NCBI GenBank assembly: GCA_963204835.1
Contig: CAUJHJ010000027.1
Location: 1 to 49,090, forward strand
Reading direction: 5' to 3'
From: Pseudomonadota bacterium
Lineage (GTDB): Bacteria > Pseudomonadota > Gammaproteobacteria > Steroidobacterales > Steroidobacteraceae
Length of the DNA: 49,090 bases
A program made the translations under genes and the position numbers. This document shows positions 1-9,403 of this stretch, piece after piece (within the stretch, counting starts at the first letter, position 1; each line of letters starts with the position of its first letter). The notes beneath the pieces were generated by a model. That model saw only the letters and a list, made by a program, of their open reading frames with translations. It was not told the DNA's origin and did no database searches.

Positions 1-1234
1 CCCGGGCGGTGACCCGGCCGAACCGCTGCAACTGCAGATCTCGGCGCTCGACTATTCGAGCTTCGTCGGCCGCATCGGCATCGGCCGCATCCGCCGCGGC
101 ACCCTGCACGCCGGCGATGACGTCGCGCTGCTCGTGGGCGATGCCGCGCCGAAGCGCGTGCGCGTCAACCAGATCTTCGGCTTTCGCGGCCTCGAGCGCG
201 TGCCGATGGAATCGGCGGGCGCCGGCGAGATCGTGCTCGTCAACGGCATCGACGAGATCGGCATCGGCGTGACGCTCGCGGACATCGAGCGGCCCGAGGC
301 CCTGCCGGCGCTGCGCGTCGACGAGCCGACGCTCACGATGAATTTCCGGGTCAACAACTCGCCGCTCGCAGGCACGGAAGGCAAGTTCGTCACCAGCCGC
401 CAGATCCGCGACCGCCTGCAGAAGGAACTGCTGACGAACGTCGCGCTGCGCGTCGCCGACACCGAGGACACCGACGTGTTCCTCGTCTCGGGGCGCGGCG
501 AGCTGCATCTCACGATCCTCGTCGAGAACATGCGCCGCGAGGGCTACGAACTTGCCGTCTCGCGCCCGCGCGTCGTGGTGCGCGAGATCGACGGTGTGCG
601 CCATGAGCCCTACGAAGTCCTGACCGTCGACGTCGACGAGTCGCACCAGGGCTCCGTGATGGAGGCGCTCGGCACGCGCCGCGGAGAACTGCAGGACATG
701 GCCTCCGACGGCCGTGGCCGCGTGCGCCTCGACTACCGCATTCCCGCCCGCGGCCTGATCGGCTTCCAGGGCGAGTTCCTGCGCCTGACGCGCGGCACCG
801 GCCTCATGAGCCACGTGTTCGACGATTTCGCGCCGATGAAGGAAGACGTGCCGGCGCGCCGCAGCGGCGTGCTGATCTCGGCCGAGGCCGGCACCGCCGT
901 CGCCTACGCGCTGTGGAAGCTGCAGGAACGCGGCCGCATGTTCGTGACGCCCGGCGAGAAGATCTACGAGGGCATGATCATCGGCATCCACAGCCGCGAG
1001 AACGACCTCGTGGTGAATCCCGCCAAGACCAAGCAGCTCACCAACATCCGCGCAGCCGGCAAGGACGACGCAATCCTGCTCACGCCGCCGGTCGAGCTGA
1101 CGCTCGAGTCGGCCGTCGAGTTCATCGACGACGACGAACTGGTCGAGGTGACGCCGCAGTCGATCCGCCTGCGCAAGCGGGCCCTGAAGGAAAGCGACCG
1201 GCGACGCGCGGCACGCACGGGGGATGCCGCATAA
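1..1234 (+). CDS. typA: GTP-binding protein TypA/BipA, 3' part
   Basis: The reading frame is open from base 2, so the gene begins upstream of the window; about 410 C-terminal residues are present. The visible part starts in domain II (beta-barrel, with the stretch SFVGRIGIGRIRRGTL) and continues through the EF-G-like domain III (GRGELHLTILVENMRREGYE) and domain V to the TypA-specific C-terminal domain (ARGLIGFQGEFLRLTRGTG, then a basic tail). The GTPase G domain lies outside the window. TypA is a translational GTPase that binds the ribosome and is linked to stress and low-temperature growth and to ribosome assembly. Nothing looks broken. The stop TAA is at 1232-1234, and a small inverted repeat (CCGCA/TGCGG) spans it. 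Confidence 0.95.
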   Translation, partial: PGGDPAEPLQLQISALDYSSFVGRIGIGRIRRGTLHAGDDVALLVGDAAPKRVRVNQIFGFRGLERVPMESAGAGEIVLVNGIDEIGIGVTLADIERPEALPALRVDEPTLTMNFRVNNSPLAGTEGKFVTSRQIRDRLQKELLTNVALRVADTEDTDVFLVSGRGELHLTILVENMRREGYELAVSRPRVVVREIDGVRHEPYEVLTVDVDESHQGSVMEALGTRRGELQDMASDGRGRVRLDYRIPARGLIGFQGEFLRLTRGTGLMSHVFDDFAPMKEDVPARRSGVLISAEAGTAVAYALWKLQERGRMFVTPGEKIYEGMIIGIHSRENDLVVNPAKTKQLTNIRAAGKDDAILLTPPVELTLESAVEFIDDDELVEVTPQSIRLRKRALKESDRRRAARTGDAA

Positions 1235-1281
1235 TCTGCGGATAACATTCGATACGGCACCATGGCCACCCGTTTTGTCGG

Positions 1282-1287
1282 GATAAT
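1282..1287 (+). promoter_or_regulatory. -10 element GATAAT of a probable leaderless promoter
   Basis: GATAAT matches the sigma-70 -10 consensus at five of six positions and ends six bases before the ATG at 1294. Transcription would therefore start at or next to the A of the start codon. There is no Shine-Dalgarno sequence between the two. Confidence 0.5.
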
Positions 1288-1293
1288 CGGGCC

Positions 1294-2562
1294 ATGAACA
1301 GGAAACCCGGACTGCCGATCGTCGCCGCTGCACTCGCCGCAGCGGCCCTCTCCTTGCCCGGCCGCGCAGCGGCCGCGGCCACCATCGAGGAGCGGCTCGA
1401 GGCGCTCGAAGCCGGCTATGCGCAGCTCAAGGAAGAGAATGCGCGTCTCAGGGATCTGCTGGCGGCAAAGACCGCTCCGCAGGCGCAAGCAGCGGGTGCC
1501 CCGCCCGCGGATGCCCCGCAACCCGCTGCCACTCCGCGCGTGGTCGCGAAAGGCAACGAGCGCAAGCTCGAAATCAGCGGCTTCATCCAGGGCCAGTACG
1601 AGGCCGGGGACGCCGGTGACGCCCGCTTCGCGGGCATCAACGATCGCTTCTTCTTCCGCCGCGCGCGCCTCATGGTCGCGGGCGATTTCGCCGAGCACTT
1701 CGATTTTCGCCTCGAAGCGGACTTCGGCGCCAACTCGCTGGGCGCCAGCACCGGCGTGCGCGCGAGCGCGAACGAGATCTACGTGAACTGGAACCGGTAC
1801 CCCGCGGCGAATGTCCGCGTCGGCTACCTGAAACCCGCCTTCGGCGGTGACCAGCTGTGGAGCGATACCACCTTCGACACCATCGAACGGCCGCTCGCGA
1901 GCGATCGCATCGCGGACGGCCGCCAGCCCGGCCTCGGTGTCTACGGCAGTTTCCTCGACAAGCGCATCGGCTACCTCGTTACGGCCGGCCATGGCAATGG
2001 CTCGAACTCGAGCAGCAACGACGACGATCGCTTTCTCGGTGCCGCGCGCGTCTACGGCACGCTGTTCGACTCGACCGGCGCGGGGCGACTCGTGGCCGCC
2101 GCGAATGTGATGCATTCGGGCGATTCCGCCGTGTCCAAGCCGGGATTCGGCTTCGATGCGACCGCGGGAGGGGCGGTCGACGGCATATTCCGCGGCAAGC
2201 GCACCGGCTGGGGCGGCGATGCGCAATGGACGCTCGGGCGCTGGCAAGTCGGCGGCGAGTACCTGCGTGAGCGCTTTGAACCGGACAATGCCCTTCCCCG
2301 GCACAAGTTCGATGCCGACGGCTGGCAGCTAACCGCTTCATACATGCTGGTACCCGCGCGCCTGCAGGCCGTGTTGCAACGCGAAGTCTTCGACCCGAAC
2401 CTCGACCTCGCGGGCGATACCACCGAAAACTGGCTCGTGGGGCTCAACTACCTGCTGAAGGGCAATGACATCAAGCTGATGATCAACTACCTCTTCGGCG
2501 ATGCACCTGGCCTGCCGGGCGACTCGGGTCGCCTGCTGGCGCGCGTGCAGCTCATGTACTAG
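1294..2562 (+). CDS. porin O/P-family outer-membrane porin
   Basis: A protein of 422 residues with a cleavable signal peptide (about 1-28, ending in an Ala-rich run), then a short coiled coil (about 28-60, EERLEALEAGYAQLKEENAR), then an Ala/Pro linker and a 16-strand-type beta-barrel domain from about residue 85. The barrel starts with GFIQGQYEAGD and FFFRRARLMVAGDF and ends in an aromatic residue (VQLMY), as trimeric porins do. This architecture is typical of the phosphate-selective porin O and P family (OprP/OprO), although many members carry other anions or solutes and specificity cannot be read here. It sits nine bases upstream of a response regulator and kinase, which suggests a porin-RR-HK operon. 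The start codon is closely preceded by a -10 hexamer, so the message may be leaderless. Confidence 0.85.
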   Translation: MNRKPGLPIVAAALAAAALSLPGRAAAAATIEERLEALEAGYAQLKEENARLRDLLAAKTAPQAQAAGAPPADAPQPAATPRVVAKGNERKLEISGFIQGQYEAGDAGDARFAGINDRFFFRRARLMVAGDFAEHFDFRLEADFGANSLGASTGVRASANEIYVNWNRYPAANVRVGYLKPAFGGDQLWSDTTFDTIERPLASDRIADGRQPGLGVYGSFLDKRIGYLVTAGHGNGSNSSSNDDDRFLGAARVYGTLFDSTGAGRLVAAANVMHSGDSAVSKPGFGFDATAGGAVDGIFRGKRTGWGGDAQWTLGRWQVGGEYLRERFEPDNALPRHKFDADGWQLTASYMLVPARLQAVLQREVFDPNLDLAGDTTENWLVGLNYLLKGNDIKLMINYLFGDAPGLPGDSGRLLARVQLMY

Positions 2563-2571
2563 GCGCAAGCC

Positions 2572-3243
2572 ATGCGCGTCCTGTATGTCGAGGATTCGCC
2601 GCGGCTGCTGCGCAGCGTGGCGGCCGCTTTGGAGCGTACGGGCTATGCGGTAGACACGGCGAGCGACGGCGAGGAAGGCCTCTGGATGGCCGGGTGCGCC
2701 GCCTACGATGCGGTGATCCTCGACATCATGCTGCCGAAGCTCGACGGCCTCACCCTGCTGCGCCGGATGCGCGAAGCCGGCAACGACGCGCACGTGCTGC
2801 TGCTCACGGCGCGCGACACGGTCGCCGAACGGGTCGAGGGGCTGCGCACCGGAGCGGATGACTACCTCGTGAAGCCCTTCGCCCTCGAGGAACTGCTCGC
2901 GCGCGTGGAGGCGCTCTGTCGCCGCACCTACGGCGCCAAGCAGAACCCGATCGTCGTGGACGACCTGTCCGTCGACACGGCCCAGCGCATCGTCACGCGT
3001 GCCGGGCGGCCGGTGGACCTGACCGCGCGCGAGTACAACCTCATGGAATACCTCGCGCGGCGGCGTGGAGAAGTGGTCACGCGCGCCGATATCGAGGAAC
3101 ACATCTACAACGGCGAGAGCCCGACGAGCAACGCGGTCGATTCCGCAGTCTGCATCCTGCGCCGCAAGCTCGCCATCGACAATCCCGCACCGTTGATTCA
3201 CACCCGTCGCGGCCTCGGCTACGTGCTCGGTCCCGACCGGTGA
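2572..3243 (+). CDS. OmpR/PhoB-family response regulator
   Basis: A 223-residue two-domain regulator. The receiver domain (1-115) has the acidic pair E7/D8, phospho-acceptor D51 (VILDIMLP), T79 and K101 (DDYLVKPF). The C-terminal winged helix (about 128-220) has the usual TAREYNLMEYLARRRGEVVT and HTRRGLGYVLG signatures. It is nine bases downstream of the porin gene, and its stop overlaps the GTG start of the next kinase gene by four bases (GTGA), so the two are translationally coupled. It probably controls the porin and itself in response to the signal read by that kinase. The target is unknown. Confidence 0.93.
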   Translation: MRVLYVEDSPRLLRSVAAALERTGYAVDTASDGEEGLWMAGCAAYDAVILDIMLPKLDGLTLLRRMREAGNDAHVLLLTARDTVAERVEGLRTGADDYLVKPFALEELLARVEALCRRTYGAKQNPIVVDDLSVDTAQRIVTRAGRPVDLTAREYNLMEYLARRRGEVVTRADIEEHIYNGESPTSNAVDSAVCILRRKLAIDNPAPLIHTRRGLGYVLGPDR

Positions 3244-4670
3244 ACGGCTCAATCCGCCGCCGCCTGACCGTCAGCCTGCTGTCGACGCTCTTCGTCGTGT
3301 TCGCGGCCGGGATGGTCGCGCTCCACTTCGCGGTGCGCGAAGAGTTCATCGAGAGCTTCGACCAGGCCCTCGCCACCGAGGCGCGCGCGATCAGCACGCT
3401 GGTCACCGTTCGCGCGGACGGCACGGTATCGCTCGCATTCAGCGACAAGTTCCTGCGCGGCTTCGACGACGACGTCGCCAGCGACTTCTACCAGCTCTGG
3501 GACGCCGATGGCGGATCGCTTGCGCGCTCCGAGAGCCTCGAGGACAAGCCCGACCTGCCGATGAAGGCCGGCAGCATGAAGAAGCCCAAGTACTTCTTCC
3601 TCGAGCTGCCGGACGGCAAGCGGGGACGCGGCATCGGCGTCCGGTTCGAGCCGCGCCCCGCCATCAAGGGAACGAAAGCAGAAAGTCGCCCGCTTACGCT
3701 CGTCGTCGCAGCCCATTCGGGGCGACTCGACGAAGAGCTGCGCGAGCTGCTCATCGAAACGGGCACCTGGGCCGCGGCCTTGCTGCTTGCCGTGGGCCTG
3801 CTCGTGCCCTGGCTGCTGCACCTCGGCCTGAAGCCCCTCGACCGGCTCGCGGACGAAGTCGCCGCGGTCGATGCGAGCACGCTGGATGCGCGTTTCGCGA
3901 CAGGTGCGCTGCCGCTCGAACTGACGCCCATCGCGACGAAGCTCAATGCCTTCATGGAGCGCCTCGAGGCGTCGTTCGAGCGCGAGCGCCGCGTCAGCGC
4001 TGCGATGGCGCACGAACTGCGCACGCCGATCGCGGAGCTTCGCACGCTCGCCGAAAGCGCGTTGCGCTGGCCGGACACCCGCCCGCCAGCCACCGACGCC
4101 GACGCACTCGACATCGCGAGGCAGATGGAAGCGATCGTCTCCCGTATGCTGGCACTCGCGCGCAGCGAATCGGGCCAGCTCGCCGCGGCGCGCCAGCCGG
4201 CCAACCCCGCGGAGCACGTGCGTCGCGCCTGGCAGTCCCTCGAGGGAGCCGCAGCGGCGCGCCGGGCGAGCGCCGCAATCGAGGTCGAGCCGGCGCAGGT
4301 CGAGGCCGATCCCGCGCTGCTGCACTCGATACTCGTGAACCTGATCGAGAACGCCATCGAGTACGGACCGGAGGGCGGCACGATCCGCATCACGGGCACC
4401 GCGCAAGCGGATGGCTATCGGCTGCTGGTGGCAAATGCCGCGCCCGACCTGACGCCCACCGACACAGCGCACCTGTTCGAGCGCTTCTGGCGCAAGGAGG
4501 CAGCGCGCAGCGGCGGCGTGCACATGGGCCTGGGCCTCGCCCTCGTTCGCGAGTTTGCACGGGCGATGGGCTGGGAGGTGCACGCCCGGCTCGAGCCGCC
4601 GCAGACGCTCGTGATTGCCTTGCTCGCGCCGTTGCAGGCCGCGTCAGCGGGCCGGCCCGACCCTGGCTAG
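3240..4670 (+). CDS. membrane sensor histidine kinase
   Basis: A 476-residue kinase starting with GTG at 3240 inside the stop of the response regulator. Membrane segments are at about 9-30 and 172-196, flanking a periplasmic sensor of roughly 140 residues. A HAMP-like linker follows, then the DHp helix with H258 (MAHELRTPI), and a catalytic domain with N-box LVNLIENAIEYG and G-box HMGLGLALVREF. The sensor region resembles nothing I can name. It pairs with the regulator at 2572. The last 27 bases overlap, tail to tail, the end of the PepSY gene on the other strand. Confidence 0.93.
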   Translation: MNGSIRRRLTVSLLSTLFVVFAAGMVALHFAVREEFIESFDQALATEARAISTLVTVRADGTVSLAFSDKFLRGFDDDVASDFYQLWDADGGSLARSESLEDKPDLPMKAGSMKKPKYFFLELPDGKRGRGIGVRFEPRPAIKGTKAESRPLTLVVAAHSGRLDEELRELLIETGTWAAALLLAVGLLVPWLLHLGLKPLDRLADEVAAVDASTLDARFATGALPLELTPIATKLNAFMERLEASFERERRVSAAMAHELRTPIAELRTLAESALRWPDTRPPATDADALDIARQMEAIVSRMLALARSESGQLAAARQPANPAEHVRRAWQSLEGAAAARRASAAIEVEPAQVEADPALLHSILVNLIENAIEYGPEGGTIRITGTAQADGYRLLVANAAPDLTPTDTAHLFERFWRKEAARSGGVHMGLGLALVREFARAMGWEVHARLEPPQTLVIALLAPLQAASAGRPDPG

Positions 4671-5768
4671 CACCGCGGCTTTCGCGCGACGCGCGCGACG
4701 CTGCCGCCGTGCCGAAAGCCACAGCCACACGCCGCTCGAGACGAAGAAGATGAGCGACATGCCTCCGGCGAGCACCAGTGTGCGTCCCGGCAGCCGGGCT
4801 GCGCGACCGGTGTGGATCGTGTACAACCAGTCGTACGCCGTATTGAGCGCCGGCAGGGCGGCCGGCTCGTAGCGGCCGAGCTCGGTGCCGTCGTACGCAT
4901 TGTAGAAATACTGCCGCGTCGCATTGGGGCGCAGCGACGTTTCGTCCTGGAAGTAGAAGGCTATCACTTGGCCGTCGACCCCCGAGAAGCGCAACTCCCG
5001 CAGTGGCAGCGAGCCATGCTCCCGGCGCGCGCGCGCGTACAACGTGTCGATCGACGTCAGCGGCACGCCCGCCTGCGTCGCGACGCTGAACTTCGGGCGC
5101 GGCACCATCGGCAACCACGATTGCAGCGCCGCGCGATGTATCAGCAGCGCGCCGGTAACGCCGGACATCAGCAGTACAATCGCGATCGAGGCACCGAGTG
5201 CCCGGTGGACCGTCCGCAAGGCGCGGTCCGCGCCCTGGCCGGTGATGACGCGGAAACCCGACTTCAGCCGGCGCCGCCCCGGCCACCAGATGATGAAGCC
5301 TGCTATCACCAGGAAGGCCAGCATCACGCCTTCGATGCTGACGATTATTTCGCCGGTCCGACCCGCAAGCAGTTCGTCATGGATGCGAAACAAGAACTCC
5401 ATCGGCCAGGCGGCAAGGCCACCCTGCCGCAGTATTTCGCCGCGCCACGGATCCACCGCGACAAGGTAGGGCCGATTGTCCGCGCCCTGCATCACGAACA
5501 CGGCCGCGCCATCATCAGCGTCGAAGCGAACGCGCTGCAGGGTCGCCTCCGGTGCGGCCGCGCGCACTGTTTCGACGAGTTGCTGCATCGGCACGCGCGA
5601 TGGGGCCGATGCGACCACAAGTTCCGGATGAGCCAGGCGATCGATCTCCTCCCGGAACACGAGCAGCGTCCCGGTCAGTCCCTGGACGCACAGCAGCAGC
5701 GCCAGGGCGAGGCCTACCCAGCGGTGGATCTTGAGCAGGGTGGCGCGGCTCATTGGGGGGCGTGTCAT
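4644..5768 (-). CDS. PepSY-associated transmembrane protein
   Basis: 374 residues from the ATG at 5768, which overlaps the stop of the upstream M20 peptidase gene (ATGA). It is an inner-membrane protein with four clear hydrophobic helices. The first carries the family signature KIHRWVGLALALLLCVQGLTG at about 11-31. Others follow around IIVSIEGVMLAFLVIAGFII, HRALGASIAIVLLMSGVTGA and LVLAGGMSLIFFVSSGVWLW. The periplasmic loops carry PepSY-like segments (YLVAVDPWRGEIL). Family members often accompany TonB-dependent iron receptors and some act as ferric reductases, but that role is not shown here. A second ATG at 5753 is also possible. The 3' end overlaps the convergent kinase gene by 27 bases. 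Confidence 0.88.
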   Translation of the reverse strand: MTRPPMSRATLLKIHRWVGLALALLLCVQGLTGTLLVFREEIDRLAHPELVVASAPSRVPMQQLVETVRAAAPEATLQRVRFDADDGAAVFVMQGADNRPYLVAVDPWRGEILRQGGLAAWPMEFLFRIHDELLAGRTGEIIVSIEGVMLAFLVIAGFIIWWPGRRRLKSGFRVITGQGADRALRTVHRALGASIAIVLLMSGVTGALLIHRAALQSWLPMVPRPKFSVATQAGVPLTSIDTLYARARREHGSLPLRELRFSGVDGQVIAFYFQDETSLRPNATRQYFYNAYDGTELGRYEPAALPALNTAYDWLYTIHTGRAARLPGRTLVLAGGMSLIFFVSSGVWLWLSARRQRRARRAKAAVLARVGPAR

Positions 5769-7192
5769 TCGCCGGCGTACGCCTTGACGAGCCGATACAG
5801 GAACGCGCGCGCGTCGAGGAGCGCCGTTACCCTGATGCGCTCGTCGAGGCCGTGCACGCCGTTGCCGTCCGCATCCCTGAAAACGCCGGAAATGCCGTAG
5901 GTCGGGATTCCGGCTGCATTGAGGAAGCGGCCATCGGTGGCGCCGCTGCTCAGGCTCGGGATCACCGGTACGCCCGGCCACATCTCGGCCACGATCGCCT
6001 CGACGGGCGCCATGATGCGGGCCTCGGGCGGTGGCGCCACCGATTGCGGTCCCGGCTCGTCCGCTAGCGTGATGTCGACCGCGGGGTCGGCGACCACATC
6101 GACGAGCCTCCCGCGCACACCTTCGACACTTTCGCCGGGCATGATGCGGCAGTTCACGTTTGCCTCGGCACGCTGGGGTTGGGCATTGGCCGCGTGCCCC
6201 CCGCCGATGAGCGTCGGAATGCAGGTCGTGCGCAGGAAGGCGTTCCAGAGCGGGTCCGCGGCCGCGATTCGTGACAAGGCTGAATCGTCAGCGGTACCGT
6301 CGCCAGCCGCCTCGAGATCGCGTGCCGTCTGTCCTTCGTATTGCTCGGCCGAACGCCGGAAGAATTCCCGGGTTGCCGCCGTCATGTTGGCAGGGAACCG
6401 GTACGTGTCGACGCGCACCAGGGCTGCCGCCAGCCGCCCGATGGCATTGCCGCCCGCCGGGCGCGCGCTGTGACCGCCGGGCGATGTCGCAGTCAGCGTG
6501 AAGTCCTGGTAGATCTTCTCGCCAGCCTGGACTCCGAACGATACCGGCCTGCCGTTTCCGTCGAGGCGACCCGCACCACCCTCGTTGATGGCAAAGCCAG
6601 CCGCAAGTGCATCGGGCTCTTTCGCCAGCAGGTACTGCACACCGTTGAAGACGGCGTCGGTCTCCTCTCCGCAGGTCAGTGCAAGCTTCACAGTCCGGGC
6701 CGGACGGAAGCCTTCCTCGCGGTAGCGAATGAATGCGTCGACAAAAGAGGCCGCCATGGCCTTGTCGTCCACGGTCCCGCGCCCGTACAAATAACCGCGA
6801 TCCTCCACCAGCTTGAACGGATCTCGCTTCCAGTCCGCCGTCCCCGCCTCGACGACGTCGACATGCGCGAGCAGAAGGACCGGGGCCAGATTCGGGTTCG
6901 CCCCCGGGATCCGCGCAACGAGATTGCCCTGGCGAGGGTATCCGGGCGGCACGACAATGCGCACGTCTCGCCCGGTGAAGCCCGCCGCGTGCAGGCGTGC
7001 GGCCATCCGTTCGGCCGCGAGCGTGCAGCTGCCGTTCGATAGCGACGTGTCCGTTTCGACGAGTTCCCGGTAAAGGCTGCGAAAGCTCCCTTCCTTCGCC
7101 CATGCCAGATCACCCGTGGCCGCCCACGCGCCCGCCTTGCCGAGGAACGCGAGGACTAAGAGAAGGACGGCGGGACTGCAAGGGCGTGGCAT
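5765..7192 (-). CDS. exported M20-family metallopeptidase
   Basis: About 475 residues from the ATG at 7192; in-frame GTG/TTG codons lie upstream, but the ATG gives a clean signal peptide (about 1-25, ending AWA). The two-zinc M20 catalytic site is visible in order: LLLAHVDVV (His and Asp), GRGTVDDK (bridging Asp), TCGEETDA (catalytic Glu and zinc Glu), and a late GVHGLDER His. The central lid or dimerization domain contains TSPGGHSARP. Members of the family are exported or periplasmic aminoacyl- and dipeptidases. The gene lies 26 bases behind the kinase gene and overlaps the PepSY gene, so it belongs to an RR-HK-peptidase-PepSY operon. The substrate is unknown. Confidence 0.9.
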   Translation of the reverse strand: MPRPCSPAVLLLVLAFLGKAGAWAATGDLAWAKEGSFRSLYRELVETDTSLSNGSCTLAAERMAARLHAAGFTGRDVRIVVPPGYPRQGNLVARIPGANPNLAPVLLLAHVDVVEAGTADWKRDPFKLVEDRGYLYGRGTVDDKAMAASFVDAFIRYREEGFRPARTVKLALTCGEETDAVFNGVQYLLAKEPDALAAGFAINEGGAGRLDGNGRPVSFGVQAGEKIYQDFTLTATSPGGHSARPAGGNAIGRLAAALVRVDTYRFPANMTAATREFFRRSAEQYEGQTARDLEAAGDGTADDSALSRIAAADPLWNAFLRTTCIPTLIGGGHAANAQPQRAEANVNCRIMPGESVEGVRGRLVDVVADPAVDITLADEPGPQSVAPPPEARIMAPVEAIVAEMWPGVPVIPSLSSGATDGRFLNAAGIPTYGISGVFRDADGNGVHGLDERIRVTALLDARAFLYRLVKAYAGE

Positions 7193-7218
7193 CCGTTGAG
7201 CTAACACCAAGCAGGCTT

Positions 7219-8652
7219 TCAGGACGCTGACTTGCCCGATGCATGCGCCCGATCCGCCACGACCGGGAAGTCGATATCGATGCGCAGGCCGCCATTTGGC
7301 CTGCTGGCAATGCGGACGCCGGCTGCCAGGGCGTCCGCCAGCACCTTGACGATGGCAAGCCCGAGGCCGCTGCCCTCCACGGCGCGATCACGGTCGAGCC
7401 TCAAGAACCGCTTGAACACATCCGCTTGCTTCGCCGCCGGGATGCCAGGCCCGTCATCCTCCACGACCACGCTGACCGCACCGTCCCGCGGTACGACGCG
7501 GAGCCAGACGGTTCCGCCCTTGCGGTTGTAGCGGATCGCGTTGTCGACGAGATTGGAGACGAGTTCACGTGCGAGCTCCCCCACGGTCGGAACTGACGTC
7601 CGATCGGCCGTATCGAACTGGATGTCCACGCCACTACGCAGGGCCGCGGGCACGTGATCCTCAGCCACCGATCGAACAAGCATCGCAAGGTCGACGGTGC
7701 GCACCAGCCGGGCAACGCCATCCCGGTTTCCCTCGGCGCGCGCGAGAGCGAGCAGTTGCGTCAGCAGGCGCTGCAATCGGGCTGTCGCCACATCGATGTC
7801 GGCGAGGGACGCCTGGCCGTCCGCTGTCTGGGTTCCCTCCCGCTTCAGGACCTGCAGGTGCGCCCTGAGGATCGACAGTGGCGTGCGCATCTGGTGCGAG
7901 GCATCGGCGGTGAAGCGACGCAAACCATCCACCGCCTCGTGCAGGCGATACAGCAGGCCATTGAACGCGGTCACGAAGCCTCGCAGCTCCGAGGGAACCT
8001 GCTGCAGCGTGAGCGGCGTGAAGTCGGTGGCTGAACGGCTGTCGATGCCACGGCGGACCTCAACCAGGGGCGAGAGGCCCCAGCGCACGGCGAGCGGCAG
8101 CAGCAGCACGAGCAACCCGATCAACAGCGCCTCGAGCGCGAACAAGCCGCCCAGCATCTGCCGGCTGAGGCTCTTGCGGGCATCCATGGTCTCCGCGACC
8201 TGCACGACGATGGGCGCCTCTACGCGAGGCACCCGTCGCACGATCACGGCCACGCGAATCGGGGAATCCCGATACCGCGAATAGGCGAATCGGGTTTCGT
8301 CGATCCGGCCACTCCCCATGTCGATACGCGGCAGGTCCGGATAGCCCGTGAGCAGATCGTCGCCCACGTGCACGCTGTAGTAGACATTGTCGCGCTCCTC
8401 GTTCTCGAGCATGCCGAAGGCCGAGGGCGGCAGGTCGAGCGTCACCTCGCCATCTTCCAGCGCGAGCGTATCGGCGATGGAGCGAACGGATGCATCAAGC
8501 GGGCGGTCGTTCACGCTCTCGACAATGCGCGAAATGAAGAGCGCCCCGCCGATGCCCAGCACAAGCGCGAGCACGGCGGTCGGCAGGATCAGTGCGACCA
8601 GCAGGCGCGCGGTCAGGGAGACGCGCAGATTACGCTTCACCGGCCGGAACAT
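7219..8652 (-). CDS. TctE-like sensor histidine kinase
   Basis: About 477 residues from the ATG at 8652; a GTG at 8640, 12 bases after a GGAGG, gives an equally plausible start, and both overlap the upstream regulator gene. A first membrane helix (LLVALILPTAVLALVLGIGG) is followed by a periplasmic domain of about 130 residues that looks like the 2CSK_N domain of TctE-type kinases. Then come a second helix (LEALLIGLLVLLLPLAV), HAMP, a DHp helix with H253 (DASHQMRTPLS), N-box ELVSNLVDNAIRYN and G-box VEGSGLGLAIVKVL. TctE-type kinases sense tri- or dicarboxylates. The CitMHS gene near by fits such a role, which I infer from context. Confidence 0.9.
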   Translation of the reverse strand: MFRPVKRNLRVSLTARLLVALILPTAVLALVLGIGGALFISRIVESVNDRPLDASVRSIADTLALEDGEVTLDLPPSAFGMLENEERDNVYYSVHVGDDLLTGYPDLPRIDMGSGRIDETRFAYSRYRDSPIRVAVIVRRVPRVEAPIVVQVAETMDARKSLSRQMLGGLFALEALLIGLLVLLLPLAVRWGLSPLVEVRRGIDSRSATDFTPLTLQQVPSELRGFVTAFNGLLYRLHEAVDGLRRFTADASHQMRTPLSILRAHLQVLKREGTQTADGQASLADIDVATARLQRLLTQLLALARAEGNRDGVARLVRTVDLAMLVRSVAEDHVPAALRSGVDIQFDTADRTSVPTVGELARELVSNLVDNAIRYNRKGGTVWLRVVPRDGAVSVVVEDDGPGIPAAKQADVFKRFLRLDRDRAVEGSGLGLAIVKVLADALAAGVRIASRPNGGLRIDIDFPVVADRAHASGKSAS

Positions 8653-9313
8653 CCTCCATGACATAGCCGAGGCCGCGCATGGTGCGGATCGTCGGCCCCT
8701 GAGGTCCCAGCTTGCGCCGCAACCTGGCGATGTAGACCTCAATCGCATTCGGCGCCACGGCGTCGTCGAACCCGAACACCTCGGCCGACAACCGCTCCTT
8801 TGAGACAACCTTGCCGACGCGGACAACGAGTCGTTCCAGCACCACCCACTCTCGCCTGCGCAGCTCGACCGGCTCCCCCGCCACCCGGATTTCGCAACGC
8901 GAACGATCGATCTCGAGCCTGCCGACCCGGATGATCGGCGCCGGGTCGGTGGCAGGGCGGCGTAGCAGCGCCCGCAGGCGCGCGGTCAACTCTGGCGGCT
9001 CGAAGGGCTTCAACAGGTAGTCGTCGGCGCCGAAGTCCAGGCCCTTTACCCGGTCGTCGACCGAATCCCGGGCTGTCAGCATCAGGACCGGCGCCCGGCA
9101 ACCGCGCGCGCGCAGCGTCTTGAGTACTTCGAAGCCGGACATTCCAGGCAAATTGATGTCGAGCGTGACGACGGCATAGGGTTCATCGCGCGCCATCGCC
9201 AACGCACTCTCGCCATCGTGCGCGGAATCGACCGAATAGCCTTCTTCCCGAAGTATCGCCGCCAGCCCGCGAGCCAGCGCATGATCGTCCTCCACCAGAA
9301 GTATCCGCGCCAT
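8630..9313 (-). CDS. TctD/QseB-like OmpR-family response regulator
   Basis: 227 residues: receiver domain with E8/D9/D10, phospho-acceptor D52 (VVTLDINLPG), T80 and K102 (DDYLLKPF), and a C-terminal winged helix (RRREWVVLERLV, IEVYIARLRRKLG, TMRGLGYVM). A good Shine-Dalgarno (GAGGG) precedes the ATG. Its stop overlaps the start of the partner kinase. It is divergent from the solute-binding-protein gene, which has a shared upstream region of about 90 bp with a single GACAG half-site at 9330. It is one candidate for the factor that binds the GACAG-N6-GACAG sites in this window. Confidence 0.92.
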   Translation of the reverse strand: MARILLVEDDHALARGLAAILREEGYSVDSAHDGESALAMARDEPYAVVTLDINLPGMSGFEVLKTLRARGCRAPVLMLTARDSVDDRVKGLDFGADDYLLKPFEPPELTARLRALLRRPATDPAPIIRVGRLEIDRSRCEIRVAGEPVELRRREWVVLERLVVRVGKVVSKERLSAEVFGFDDAVAPNAIEVYIARLRRKLGPQGPTIRTMRGLGYVMEDVPAGEA

Positions 9314-9403
9314 GCGTCCCTCTTTGACAGAACAAGGATCGATCCGCAGAGTGTGGCCGTGTGCGGCCCGTTACGCAAAATCCAGCTGCCTGCCCGCCCG
9401 CGC

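Noticed and set aside
1232..1243. Intrinsic terminator after typA
   Set aside because: The CCGCA/TGCGG repeat around the stop has only five pairs and no T-run.
1294..2562. Calling the porin a phosphate channel (OprP)
   Set aside because: The family name includes phosphate, but the basic residues that set specificity cannot be judged by eye and no phosphate genes are adjacent.
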